Below, in pieces: positions 1 through 7,361 of a stretch of 10,000 nt of DNA. Below the pieces are notes generated by a model. The model did not search any database. It was not told the origin of the DNA and saw only the letters and a list, made by a program, of their open reading frames with translations. Source of the DNA: Halisarca cf. caerulea. Taxonomy: Eukaryota > Porifera > Demospongiae > Chondrillida > Halisarcidae. Every line of letters begins with the position of its first letter. Position 1 is the stretch's first letter. Location: the NCBI GenBank assembly GCA_963170055.1, contig CAUJGJ010000135.1, positions 1,413,256 to 1,423,255 of the forward strand, written 5' to 3'. The position numbers and the translations under genes are program-made.

Positions 1-2228
1 AATTATTTTTAAGCTAGTCTCCACTGTGTCTGGCTTTTTCACTGTTTTCATAACAATTCTGGAGAATTTGTAAACAATGTTTGTTATTGTGCTAAATCTT
101 GGGCATTTTATTGGAGCTACTCAGATTTTGAACCAGAAATGTATCAGGCAAGGCAAAACATGAGGGTGCCAAGATTACCTCATTTCAGTTACAGTTTTCT
201 CTTTGGTGTACCAATAACAAACCAGGGACCCAGAAATGTAGCATATTTGAACGTATTATTGCTATTGGATGACCTGTAGAGGTAACTAATTTGTTACCCT
301 TACTGGCAAGGGTAACTAATTTGTTACCCTTACATTGTTTATACTTCAAAAACAGCTATATTTTGGATACCCATAAAAAATAATTGGCCACTATAAAAAT
401 AACCTGTTCAGTGGTGTTCTGTCCCGATGTTGACCGCTTTAGACAGGTGAACAACCACAAACAAGACAGAACAATGTTAATTTGAATTATCAATAAAAAA
501 TTGTAAGTGGATTATTTTAAAAGGCTCATGTTATATGGTTCGGATTAAAGGTTACAAGAAAGCCTATTTCTAAAACGCAGAAATGACATAATATTAGGTT
601 TACCTTATGCAAACATCATAATATCATTCTTCCTCAGGGATGTAGCACCACATTTTAGCAGGCTGAAATTCTGTGTTTCCTCAGAACAAGAATGGCCTTT
701 TAGCAGGACAGATGGTCCAGATAAACTTCTGGATCAGTCAAGTTGGTGTAAATATTTGGTTGAAAGCTGATTATAATTAATAAATTGATCAGAAGCCAAT
801 CGTAGGATCGATAATAGGTTTAGGTGGAGAAAATTACTGCCATTTTGCTGTAAAAATTAGATGATTATAATGCCAGGGTTATCCTTTGCTACTAAATAAT
901 TATTAATAACTTTTCTTGATTTGGATCTTATATATAAGGTAATGCTTGTCATCAACAGTGCTGACACACAAGGATGACGCTGCATGACAATAATATTATT
1001 AATGTTGACATCTCATCTTGGTCACTAAAATAGCCTGCATGCATGTCCTTAATTGTCCCTGCTCCCATTAATGGTGCACACCTATAGGGTGTCTCCATGT
1101 ACAATCACCTCATCTGGTCATGCTCTCCCGCCTCCCCCATATGTCACTGCATAGTTTTTAGTCCCACCTCTATAATAACATTTTCCTAAATTAATAAAAC
1201 TCTGCATTGATATAATTATAGTTGTTTATAACTTCTATATTAATTCTCAATTGCATGTCATGTGCACTTTTAAGTTGTCCATTAATAACCATAGCACAAT
1301 GTCATTAAGATTGCTTGCAAGTGGTACATATAACTATATATGCTTTCTGATGTGTAAGTGAGAGAGGAGATCAATGAACATCTAAACAATGTCATGTAGT
1401 GTCGCCCTCACCCCCCATATGCATTGACTTTACTCTATAGGCATTGTCATTGCAGAAATGCCACACTATTAATAATATGATAATAATGATGAGAGTTATG
1501 TTCACTTTAGAGATTCCATTGTAGATACATTTGCAGTTCTTTTTGAATCACAGTAGTGACCCCATTATTAATATTTGCTAAATAACCACTGAATTTCAGT
1601 GAAAGCCTAGCTGCTGTATCTGAAAATGTTCATAACTGCATTCTCACAAGGACCATTGAATTAGACTTAGATGCAGAGAGTTGCTGGAATACTATGTGAA
1701 AACCTACGTACAGGAAAAGAGATCAACACCAGCATTTGTGTAAACATATAGACCGGTGATGATCAATCATTATGTTCATTCCAGTATGAGTGTGATATCT
1801 GGGTTATTGCTCAAGATCAGTATTGCTGAGATTGAGGGTATTGATGTGGATATAATGCATGCAGTTGAAGCGACATATAACTGACTTCTATGCCATGCAA
1901 ATTGATAATCATTCGTGGACTTGATTAGCAATTTAACTGAATTAATTAACACTAAATTGACTCTGTTAAAACCCTGGGAATTATATACTAACCTGGGTTA
2001 AAACTACTATAGATGCCAAGTTTTTGCTTTGATCTTTTTACAAACTAGGATTGAAATTAATTTAGTCCACTCTGATCTATGCAATATATATTTTAACAAA
2101 CTACACTTAGTCTATACATTCAATTATAACCTCTTAACAAAGGCACAAAGAGAATGAAAGACCTTAGGGTACAGACAATTACCAAGAGATCTAGAAGACT
2201 TAACCTATACATGAAACTGTTACAATAA
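1..2228. other. AT-rich intergenic region without detectable genes
   Basis: No open frame of useful length, tRNA-like A/B boxes or recognisable transposon protein could be seen on either strand. The sequence is AT-rich, and between about 880 and 1600 the motif ATTAAT/TTAAT recurs many times. A perfect 12 bp palindrome (CTTATATATAAG) lies at 927-938. The only clear organised structure is the tandem hairpin pair at 281-333, listed separately. The region lies downstream of the minus-strand gene that ends near 2229. Short exons with no recognisable homology cannot be excluded by eye. Confidence 0.6.
281..333. repeat. Tandem 30 bp-period repeat with hairpin-forming ends
   Basis: A 23 bp sequence at 281-303 is repeated exactly at 311-333. 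Each copy contains GGTAAC, the 6-base spacer TAATTT, and GTTACC. In the second copy the stem is 9 bp (AAGGGTAAC at 308-316 with GTTACCCTT at 323-331). The GTTACCCTT at 293-301 in copy 1 can also pair with the same 308-316 arm across a 6-base loop, so two mutually exclusive hairpins are possible. No gene is attached to it. It could be a local duplication or a mobile element end. Confidence 0.85.
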
Positions 2229-2234
2229 TTTATT
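2229..2234 (-). terminator. Polyadenylation signal AATAAA for the secreted repeat-protein gene
   Basis: TTTATT on the plus strand reads AATAAA on the minus strand. It lies about 95 nt beyond the stop codon at 2331-2329. The minus-strand sequence just beyond it, around 2200-2222, is moderately GT-rich, as expected downstream of a cleavage site. Position and orientation support the exon ending at 2329 being the terminal exon. AATAAA also occurs by chance in AT-rich DNA, so this depends on the neighbouring gene call. Confidence 0.55.
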
Positions 2235-2328
2235 TATCCCTAATAATTATTATAATGAATTAAACTAAGGTTGCTAAGGATACCACATTTTCCACACGTG
2301 AAGTATTGAGACTGTAATATTGTATGAG

Positions 2329-2891
2329 TCACTTTCCGATGTGATAGAAATTCAATTCCCGTATTTCAAACGTTTCGCCACGACATGACTCATACTTGCT
2401 TTCAGGAGGAGGGTAGGCAGCTCCTGGACAACTGGATTTACGAGAGCGTCCATTCCACAGTGAGTACCATTCGTTAAATCCATGTGGGTAGTTGAGCAAG
2501 ATGGTGTCCTTGTCTTCCAGAGGCATTCCTTTTGACTTTCCCAGTGCGTACACCTTGAACAATTCACCTTTACAGCGCCCAAGGGGTACATTCATGCCAC
2601 GACGGTGTGAAGGCAACTTTGGGCAGCCTGACAATCCACCATCCCTGTCCCAAGCAGATACCCATTTTCCAGTATGGATGTAATATATACCCACTTCATC
2701 ACCTACACGGATGAGACCACTTCCTCTTCTCTTGTAAATTCTAAATATTTCCCCAAAGCAGTGTGCCTTTTCTGCTGGAAATGTCAGCCCTGGACAGCCT
2801 GAATTATAACAAAAATGACCGTGTTTATGTGAACATCCCAGCCACTTTCCTGCATGAAGATACTTGATCCCCACCTTTGCTCCTGATTTAA
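2329..2891 (-). CDS. Terminal exon of a secreted triple-repeat, cysteine-containing protein (possible beta-trefoil fold)
   Basis: This exon encodes about 187 residues ending in TGA at 2331-2329. There is no ATG before the first repeat: the frame is open from 2922, but the first in-frame start-like codon (2874) is GTG. A splice acceptor ending in TAG at 2894-2892 (phase 1) is therefore preferred. Three repeats of about 60 residues follow. They share VGI-Y-H-GKW, then GCP or SCPG, then C-x-GE-x-F-x-[IV]. In the joined protein the repeats cover roughly residues 27-86, 87-147 and 148-206. The aligned Trp residues are 43, 103 and 168, and the aligned Cys pairs are 59/71, 116/133 and 181/196. Pattern like GDEVGIYY followed by a Gly-Lys-Trp turn, in three-fold repetition, resembles beta-trefoil domains (lectin or carbohydrate-binding type); this is inference. 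One Cys pair per repeat suits an extracellular disulfide protein. The third repeat is the most divergent (NEWYS replaces GKW). I do not recognise the family and give no gene symbol. Confidence 0.8.
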
Positions 2892-3318
2892 CTACATGGG
2901 TTAGGTGAATAAATTTACGTAATCACTTGGCAATGCACTACTAACAAATTGATGTTTTATGAATCAGCTGAGGCATGCAGGGTGATATAGAGTTATAGAG
3001 GTCGATCCAATATTTCTGCAATCAACCAATCTATAATGGGTTATACAATGTAATATAGTAAACCAACCTTAGAATAAGATTCTAGGTAAGTTTACAAGGT
3101 AGCAAGGCTCCAAAACGATCAATTTTGCTTATATCTCACCAGGTGTACCTGAAAATCAGTATTATAGGTATTAAATGTATATGAGCCAACTGCATGATCA
3201 TGGCATACAGACCACCTTCCTAAATTCCCTATATAGTTTCCAATCACCATACTATAATTTGTATAAAATATACATAATATATACATATATAAATATATAG
3301 CAATCAATGCTCTCGGTT

Positions 3319-4578
3319 TTCACTCATTTCCATTGTGTTAACCCCTCAGAGGCTTGCCTCCTGGGCTCTCCCATTGGAGCATTGAGGCAGTTCCTTCACT
3401 CATATGATGCTCTTTGCCTCCTGAGGAATGCCCTTGCTCTTCCCAAGATCTTGCTTCTCCCTCCCATCTTGTCTGACCTTGACCAGATCCAGAGATCTCC
3501 TTTGGAAGCTATCTGCAATGTTTCATTGAATGATGTCAGTTGTCTCAAGCTTCCCTCCCTATTAATGCAGGGGGCCTGGGTATCAGGAGTTTTGTCATGC
3601 TGGCTTCATCTGTTTTCCTAGCATCAGCTGCTAGCTCCTCCTTGATATCTCAAAGGATCTTACCTGCATCATTGTGCAATGTACCTTGCCCTTTCAAGAA
3701 TGAAGCTCTTGCTCTCTGGTCTCAAGTACATGACACGGAACCTCCCTACAGGTTTCAATGCTCCAAAGCAAAGGGCCTGGAATACCCCCCTCATTCAGGC
3801 TACTGTCTCCTCGCTCCTTTCCTCGGCGGATGATGCATCCAGGTGTCGTTTGTTGGACTCACAGAGGAAGGAGTCTGGTGCCCCGCTTAGTGCTTCAACA
3901 GTGTCATCCCTTGGCCTGAGTAAGGACAACCACACATGAGGATTGCAGTAGGTCTCCGTCTAGGAACCCAACTATGCTCTCCATATCAATGTGCTTCTTG
4001 TGGGGACCATGCTTTTGGTACCCATGGTCTACACTGCAGGAGGAATGCCGGTCACCTCCCAAGGCATTCTGCCCTCAATGACTTGGTCAAAAGGTCCCTT
4101 TCATCTATTGAAGTGCCGTCCATTTTGGAACCACCCGGCCTTTTCAGATCAGATGGAAGACGTGTGGATGGGGTGTCAGTGATTCCATGGCAAGTTGGAC
4201 GCCCTCTTGCTTGGGACGTTACTTGTTGGGACACTTTCGCTCCAACCTACAAGTCATTGGCTGCTTCAGGAGCGGGCTCTGTGGCTAATGCAGCGAAACA
4301 CAGGAAGATGCAGCTATAGCAGGATTTGGAGCCCACACATGCTTTCATCTCCATTGCCATAGAAACATCTGGTGTTTTTGGAGAGAAAGCTCTTGCCTTC
4401 TTCAGGGAGATTGGTAAACGTTTAAGATGATCCTCAATCATTTTTTCACCTATGTCAACGTATTAGTGTACATGTTCAGAAATTCAGTTGTGTGTCCGTT
4501 TTGGGTTCCAGTTCCGGATCCCCTTAATCGCTTTGGAAATAGCCTTATCACTTTCAACACGATTCCGACGGGCCTGAC
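3319..4578 (+). mobile_element. Decayed 3' fragment of a non-LTR-type retrotransposon: RT C-terminal region plus zinc-knuckle and restriction-like endonuclease domain
   Basis: Protein homology runs through four frame segments: 3319-3540 (frame 1, with EACLLGSPIG and HSYDALCLLRNALALPK), 3540 to about 3760 (frame 3, with QASLPINAGGLGIRSF), about 3760-3935 (frame 1, QRAWNTPLIQAT) and 3936-4430 (frame 3). The last segment has RIAVGLRLGT, a C-x2-C-x7-H-x3-C knuckle starting at 3990, then RSDGRRVDG, and an acidic WDVTC motif near 4215. It ends with HAFISIAIETSGVFG. The knuckle followed by [R/K]-x-D and a second acid 16 residues on resembles the restriction-like endonuclease of R2/NeSL-type elements. 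That class assignment is inference, because relatives are recalled and were not searched. Breaks: an apparent one-base loss near 3542, frame changes near 3760 and 3935, and an in-frame TAG at 4317-4319. The frame ends at TGA 4428-4430. The RT catalytic core is absent, so this is a 5'-truncated dead copy. A likely 3' UTR runs to about 4578, where (AT)5 and T8 follow. Confidence 0.8.
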
Positions 4579-4682
4579 ATATATATATACTTTTTTTTAT
4601 TTATCAATTACATATATTTAACACAAATATATACATTTTATATATTGCCTAATTCCTAATTATAATTTATACATAGAAAGAT
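4579..4682. repeat. AT-rich simple sequence following the retrotransposon 3' end
   Basis: An (AT)5 run at 4579-4588 and T8 at 4591-4598 are followed by low-complexity AT sequence. The position is that expected of the simple-repeat tail of a LINE insertion, although the AT richness could equally be local background. It separates the retrotransposon fragment from the tandem satellite. Confidence 0.5.
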
Positions 4683-5246
4683 CAACAAACCACTGAAAAT
4701 TGTTCTTCGTGAAATGTGAAATCTTCATCACGTTGGCAAACATCTTTGTACGGTGATCCATAGCAAGAATGGGCTTGGAGGCTTCAACAGCAAAAGCCAC
4801 AATGGCAGACGGTGCAAAGATGTAGACACTCCAAAGCCTTAAACAACATACCCCAGTCAACCACAGCAAAATGTTCTTCATGAAACATGCAATCCTTATC
4901 ACGTTGGCAAACATTTTTGTCCAGTGATCCATAGCAAGAATGGGCTTAGACGCTTCGACAGTAAATTAAAGCCAGAACGTCAGACGATGCAAAGAAGAAG
5001 ACACCCCAAAAACCCAAACAGCAACAAATCCCAGTCAACAACTGCAAATTATTCTTCGCAAAAACACGAAATGCTCATCATGTTGACAACCATCTTTATC
5101 CAGCTGTACGCAGCAAAAATGGGCTCGAAGGCTTCGACAGCAAAGCCAGAATGGCAGACAGTGCTAAGAAGAAGGCACTCCAAAAACCCAAACAGAGACA
5201 AAATCCATTCACAAAAATTCAACACACCACTGCAGATCGTTCTTCG
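4683..5246. repeat. Tandem satellite, unit ~171-188 bp, three full copies plus a partial fourth
   Basis: The anchor [G/A]TTCTTC recurs at 4702, 4873, 5051 and 5239, giving spacings of 171, 178 and 188 bp. Each unit also contains a GGCAAACATCTTTGT-like segment (4736, 4906 and a diverged one near 5085), GCAAGAATGGGCTT or a variant, and GGCTTCRACAG, followed by a CACYCCAAAA-like segment. Copies differ by many substitutions and small indels, so the array is old. The fourth unit stops after about 40 bp at the start of the (TA)n block. Short open frames across it repeat the same peptide pattern and look non-genic. I do not recognise the satellite family. Confidence 0.85.
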
Positions 5247-5302
5247 TATATATATATTTATATATATACATAATTATAAGTATGCATATAATTATGTATA
5301 GG

Positions 5303-5339
<37 letters not shown>

Positions 5340-5377
5340 ATATATACATAATTATAAGTATGCATATAATTATGTAT

Positions 5378-5458
<81 letters not shown>
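5247..5458. repeat. (TA)n microsatellite with a 78 bp internal duplication
   Basis: Pure (TA)39 fills 5381-5458. To its left, a 48 bp segment at 5259-5306 is repeated exactly at 5337-5384, a period of 78 bp. Each copy contains 10 bp inverted arms, CATAATTATA and TATAATTATG, around an 8-base centre, so each can form a short hairpin. Such tracts can extrude cruciforms and are unstable in copy number and in sequence assemblies. Confidence 0.95.
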
Positions 5459-5465
<7 letters not shown>

Positions 5466-5697
5466 TAATACAGTGCTGATGACCTCGGGTTTCGCCCTTA
5501 TGTATTTCTGCTGTAGCATACATGGACAGGATATATTAACAAAATAATATAAATTTTATGTTTTTCTTCAGTCGACTCCTGATATGAAGAACCATACAGG
5601 AAATCCATAAGGATTTGCTTTTATATATAAGAGGAGTTCTTGTGTATGCTAATGTATAGGGTGTGAATATTACACTAAATTATGTACTATAAAAATA

Positions 5698-5876
5698 TAC
5701 AGTCAGATCTGATTTATCCAACACTGGTTTATCCCGAAACGTCATTTATCCGACATTCTGTTGTGAATCCTCATCACTAAATTGTTTACAATCCCCCCTG
5801 ATTTATCCAACACCTGGTTTATCTGACACATTTATGAGAAACAGACGCTGTCAGATAAACACCAGAGCCCACTGTA
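5698..5876. mobile_element. 175 bp pogo/Tigger-like MITE with TA target duplication
   Basis: The element runs from CAGT at 5700 to ACTG at 5874 and is flanked by TA at 5698-5699 and 5875-5876. The ends are imperfect inverted repeats: CAGTCAGATCTGATTTATCC on the left against CAGTGGGCTCTGGTGTTTAT read inward from the right. Ends starting CAG with TTATCC-like sequence and a TA duplication fit the pogo/Tigger branch of Tc1/mariner elements. It has no coding capacity, so it is non-autonomous. Inside, a ~25 bp piece of the left end (5709-5733) recurs at 5798-5823 with one extra base. A perfect 12 bp inverted repeat pairs 5817-5828 with 5849-5860. Confidence 0.8.
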
Positions 5877-6021
5877 TGCCATAATTCACAATGAGGATCA
5901 TATAGTGGAGCTCAGATTCTACTAGTTCTTAATAAGTGGAGTCCATTGCTACATGTACATATTTATTACTTTTCAAACAGAACACAAACAAACAGATGCA
6001 CATATGGACACACACAGTGTG

Positions 6022-6024
<3 letters not shown>

Positions 6025-6070
<46 letters not shown>
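6025..6070. repeat. (AC)23 microsatellite inside the intron, next to the donor site
   Basis: This is 46 bp of pure AC on the plus strand, followed by degenerate ATATACATACACATACACAC up to about 6090. In the minus-strand transcript it becomes a GU repeat starting about 25 nt into the intron. The GT-rich continuation artificially extends the first-exon reading frame. Confidence 0.97.
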
Positions 6071-6077
<7 letters not shown>

Positions 6078-6094
6078 TACACATACACACTCAC

Positions 6095-6173
6095 TGTAGC
6101 CACATCCAGCCTCGGAGGTTGTAACATACACTCCAATTAACATAACTACCATCATGAGTGCCGAAGTTGACAT
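6095..6173 (-). CDS. First coding exon: signal peptide of the secreted repeat protein
   Basis: ATG at 6173-6171, with A at -3, opens 26 codons plus one base. Residues 5-17 (ALMMVVMLIGVYV) form a hydrophobic core after a short polar start. TTSEA followed by GCGY gives a good signal peptidase site after Ala22 (Ser at -3, Ala at -1). The exon then ends ACA|GTGAGTGTG, a near-consensus 5' splice site in phase 1. That phase matches the acceptor of the triple-repeat exon at 2891. Joining them gives GCGY-I-KSGAKVGIKY, which aligns with GLIRVGDEVGIYY at the start of repeat 2 of the same protein. This internal match is the main evidence that the exons belong together. The predicted precursor is about 213 residues and the mature form about 191. 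An undetected exon between them is possible. Confidence 0.7.
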
Positions 6174-6296
6174 TATTCTGAAATTTCCTTGAAAAATCTT
6201 TCAGATAACGCTTGGATGTTGGTGTTCTAGACTTGTCAGTTCAGTCAAATGAGATTGCTCTCTTTGTTCTTGCTGTCTAGCTCGCATCTTAGCTTG

Positions 6297-6304
6297 CTTA
6301 TATA
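6297..6304 (-). promoter_or_regulatory. TATA-like box for the secreted repeat-protein gene
   Basis: The minus strand reads TATATAAG, about 123 nt upstream of the ATG. Transcription would start near 6265-6275 and give a 5' UTR of about 95 nt. An ATG at 6287-6285 lies between the box and that start, so it would not be in the transcript. TATA-like sequences are frequent in this AT-rich DNA. The call rests on position and orientation. Confidence 0.4.
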
Positions 6305-7157
6305 CATGTCCTTCTCCTGTTTAAACACAGTAGTCAATTGACACTTTAATTATTAGATTTATGATGTAATTTTTTGTTACTAGCATTTTTTTAGGGAAAT
6401 GTCCAAAGTATAATATGTCGTTGAATATTACATACATTATTATTACTTATTATATTAATTGCTCTGAGTCTTTAAAACAATATAATTTTATATCTCATAG
6501 AACTTAACAACATGAGTGAAAACGTGATGGGCAATTCTCTCAATATATATATATAGAGTGTTGTCTATCCAAGGTAGCCTGATGAGGGAAGGGACATGTG
6601 AAATTAAGTATGTGCAGTAGATCAGGCAAGAAATTGTCAATGAACAGTGCACTTTGAGTTTCATATGTTCTCATCCGAGTATATACGTATATCTGTGTCC
6701 ATTAAAGTGGTCAGCAACAATGAACCTTGCTGCTACACACCTTTGCTTCGATCTTCACCTGAGAAACAACCGGTATAGTAATGCAAACTTGAAGACTGAC
6801 ATTGGTTCATGCATAAACTCTCGCAGTCAAAACTGTATTAGTATAATATTATCGTATACATTATTGTTCTCGAACTGCATAATATGTAGGGATGACATCA
6901 AAAGAAAATGACCACCCATAAATTAGGGTCAAACGTCATTTCCATTATGTTTTGGAGCTCCAAAAACCAGCCCCATACTCTGACGTTTTGCTGGATTTTA
7001 GATAGTAGAATTATATAACAGGCCATTTAGCATCAATCAACATAATTATCAACCCAACAAGAAGCTTCAAAGTGTATAAAGATTAGCATCCAATAATGAA
7101 ACAAATCAAGGTGACCTAATACACTTACATAATACAAAGCTAGAAATTCAGTCAGAC
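6305..7157. other. Gene upstream flank without recognisable genes
   Basis: This is AT-rich DNA upstream of the minus-strand promoter. It holds a short (AT)n run near 6544-6555 and an inverted-repeat cluster at 6931-6988. An 85-codon plus-strand open frame at 6654-6911 has no recognisable motif, splice signal or coding-like composition and is left uncalled. Promoter-distal control elements could be here, but none can be named. Confidence 0.5.
6931..6988. repeat. Nested inverted repeats around a 16 bp perfect palindrome
   Basis: TTTTGGAGCTCCAAAA at 6950-6965 is a perfect 16 bp palindrome. It is flanked by AAACGTCA (6931-6938) and its reverse complement TGACGTTT (6981-6988), 11 and 15 bases away, giving a nested symmetrical structure. 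The outer arms contain ACGTCA/TGACGT, which resembles a CREB/ATF core. No gene is attached. It may be the remnant of a small foldback element. Confidence 0.7.
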
Positions 7158-7229
7158 TTATAGGCCAACTGAGGGGCAATTTGCGCCTCCACTGTTGCCA
7201 GGACAATATATGTTGTCTTCGTCCATGAC

Positions 7230-7361
7230 ATGCTTCTTAGGTCTGGAGCAACGGATAGCAGTGATCAATGATCTTAGGAGGCTGAAGCACAAAGAGCATC
7301 TGATCCAAGAGATCACCTTGGAGTATGGCATTCCTTTGTGAACTGCAATGAGATTGGCCAT
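7230..7361 (-). mobile_element. C-terminal remnant of a second mobile-element protein
   Basis: The minus strand encodes HKGMPYSKVISWIRCSLCFS followed by LLRSLITAIRCSRPKK. The pattern Y-S-x-V-x-S-W-[IL]-R-C-x-L-x-F-S-L-L-R-S-x-[IL]-x-x-I-R-x-[AS]-R is, from memory, the conserved tail of a large family of invertebrate retroelement-type proteins. The usual RG at the end reads RC here. A stop (TAA, 7364-7362) lies just upstream, and no further homology could be found towards 7600. The frame continues to 7158 with unrelated sequence. This is a short dead fragment of a family different from the 3319-4578 element. The exact class is uncertain. Confidence 0.55.

Larger units (their letters stand above)
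2892..6094 (-). other. Predicted 3.2 kb phase 1 intron of the secreted repeat-protein gene
   Basis: The proposed donor is ACA|GTGAGT (6095/6094) and the acceptor is CCCATGTAG|TT (2892/2891). Both interrupt the frame after the first base of a codon, so the reading frame is kept. The split codon becomes Ile, matching the Ile at the start of repeat 2. A TCAG acceptor 9 nt further on (exon starting at 2882) is also phase 1 and would remove three residues. The intron carries a retrotransposon fragment, a tandem satellite, a (TA)n block, a MITE and a (CA)23 tract. The retrotransposon lies antisense to the gene. Positions 2895-3318 hold only AT-rich sequence, including an isolated AGGTAAGT donor-like site at 3084-3091 on the plus strand. 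Positions 5459-5697 and 5877-6024 show nothing recognisable. Confidence 0.6.

Noticed and set aside
931..939. TATATAAGG as a plus-strand promoter
   Set aside because: No open frame or exon with support lies downstream, and the motif is part of a 12 bp palindrome in AT-rich DNA.
1095..1440. Possible ~290 bp-spaced duplication around CCCCCATATG (near 1135 and 1415)
   Set aside because: Only about ten bases match convincingly. The surrounding sequence does not align by eye.
2352..2683. Other open frames overlapping the triple-repeat exon (79 codons minus, 63 codons plus)
   Set aside because: They lack the repeat structure and lie in other frames of a segment whose coding frame is well supported.
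3064..3092. AGGTAAGT plus-strand donor with the nearby ACCTTAG acceptor-like site
   Set aside because: It would define a 13 nt exon, with no coding sequence on the plus strand nearby. Chance consensus.
3119..3307. 62-codon minus-strand frame with GRWSVCHDHAVG, flanked by acceptor-like TTTCAG and donor-like CTG|GTGAGA, as a possible middle exon
   Set aside because: It does not align with the protein repeat, its donor is phase 0 whereas the next acceptor is phase 1, and the direct 6095|2891 join already completes the repeat pattern. A rare alternative exon is not excluded.
4660..4932. 90-codon minus-strand frame with repeated TKMFANV peptide
   Set aside because: The peptide repetition only reflects the tandem satellite, whose unit happens to be 171 bp (57 codons) here. 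The next unit breaks the frame.
4683..5246. Tandem array considered as a CRISPR-like array
   Set aside because: Units of 171-188 bp are repeated along their whole length with no unique spacers, and the genome is animal.
4924..5301. 125-codon plus-strand frame over the satellite
   Set aside because: Low-complexity Lys/Asn/Ser-rich translation that continues into the (TA)n block, with no domain features.
5209..5523. Ile-Tyr-rich open frames on both strands
   Set aside because: Produced by the (TA)n tract and its internal duplication.
6654..6911. 85-codon plus-strand open frame
   Set aside because: No recognisable motif, no signal peptide, no convincing splice or polyadenylation context.
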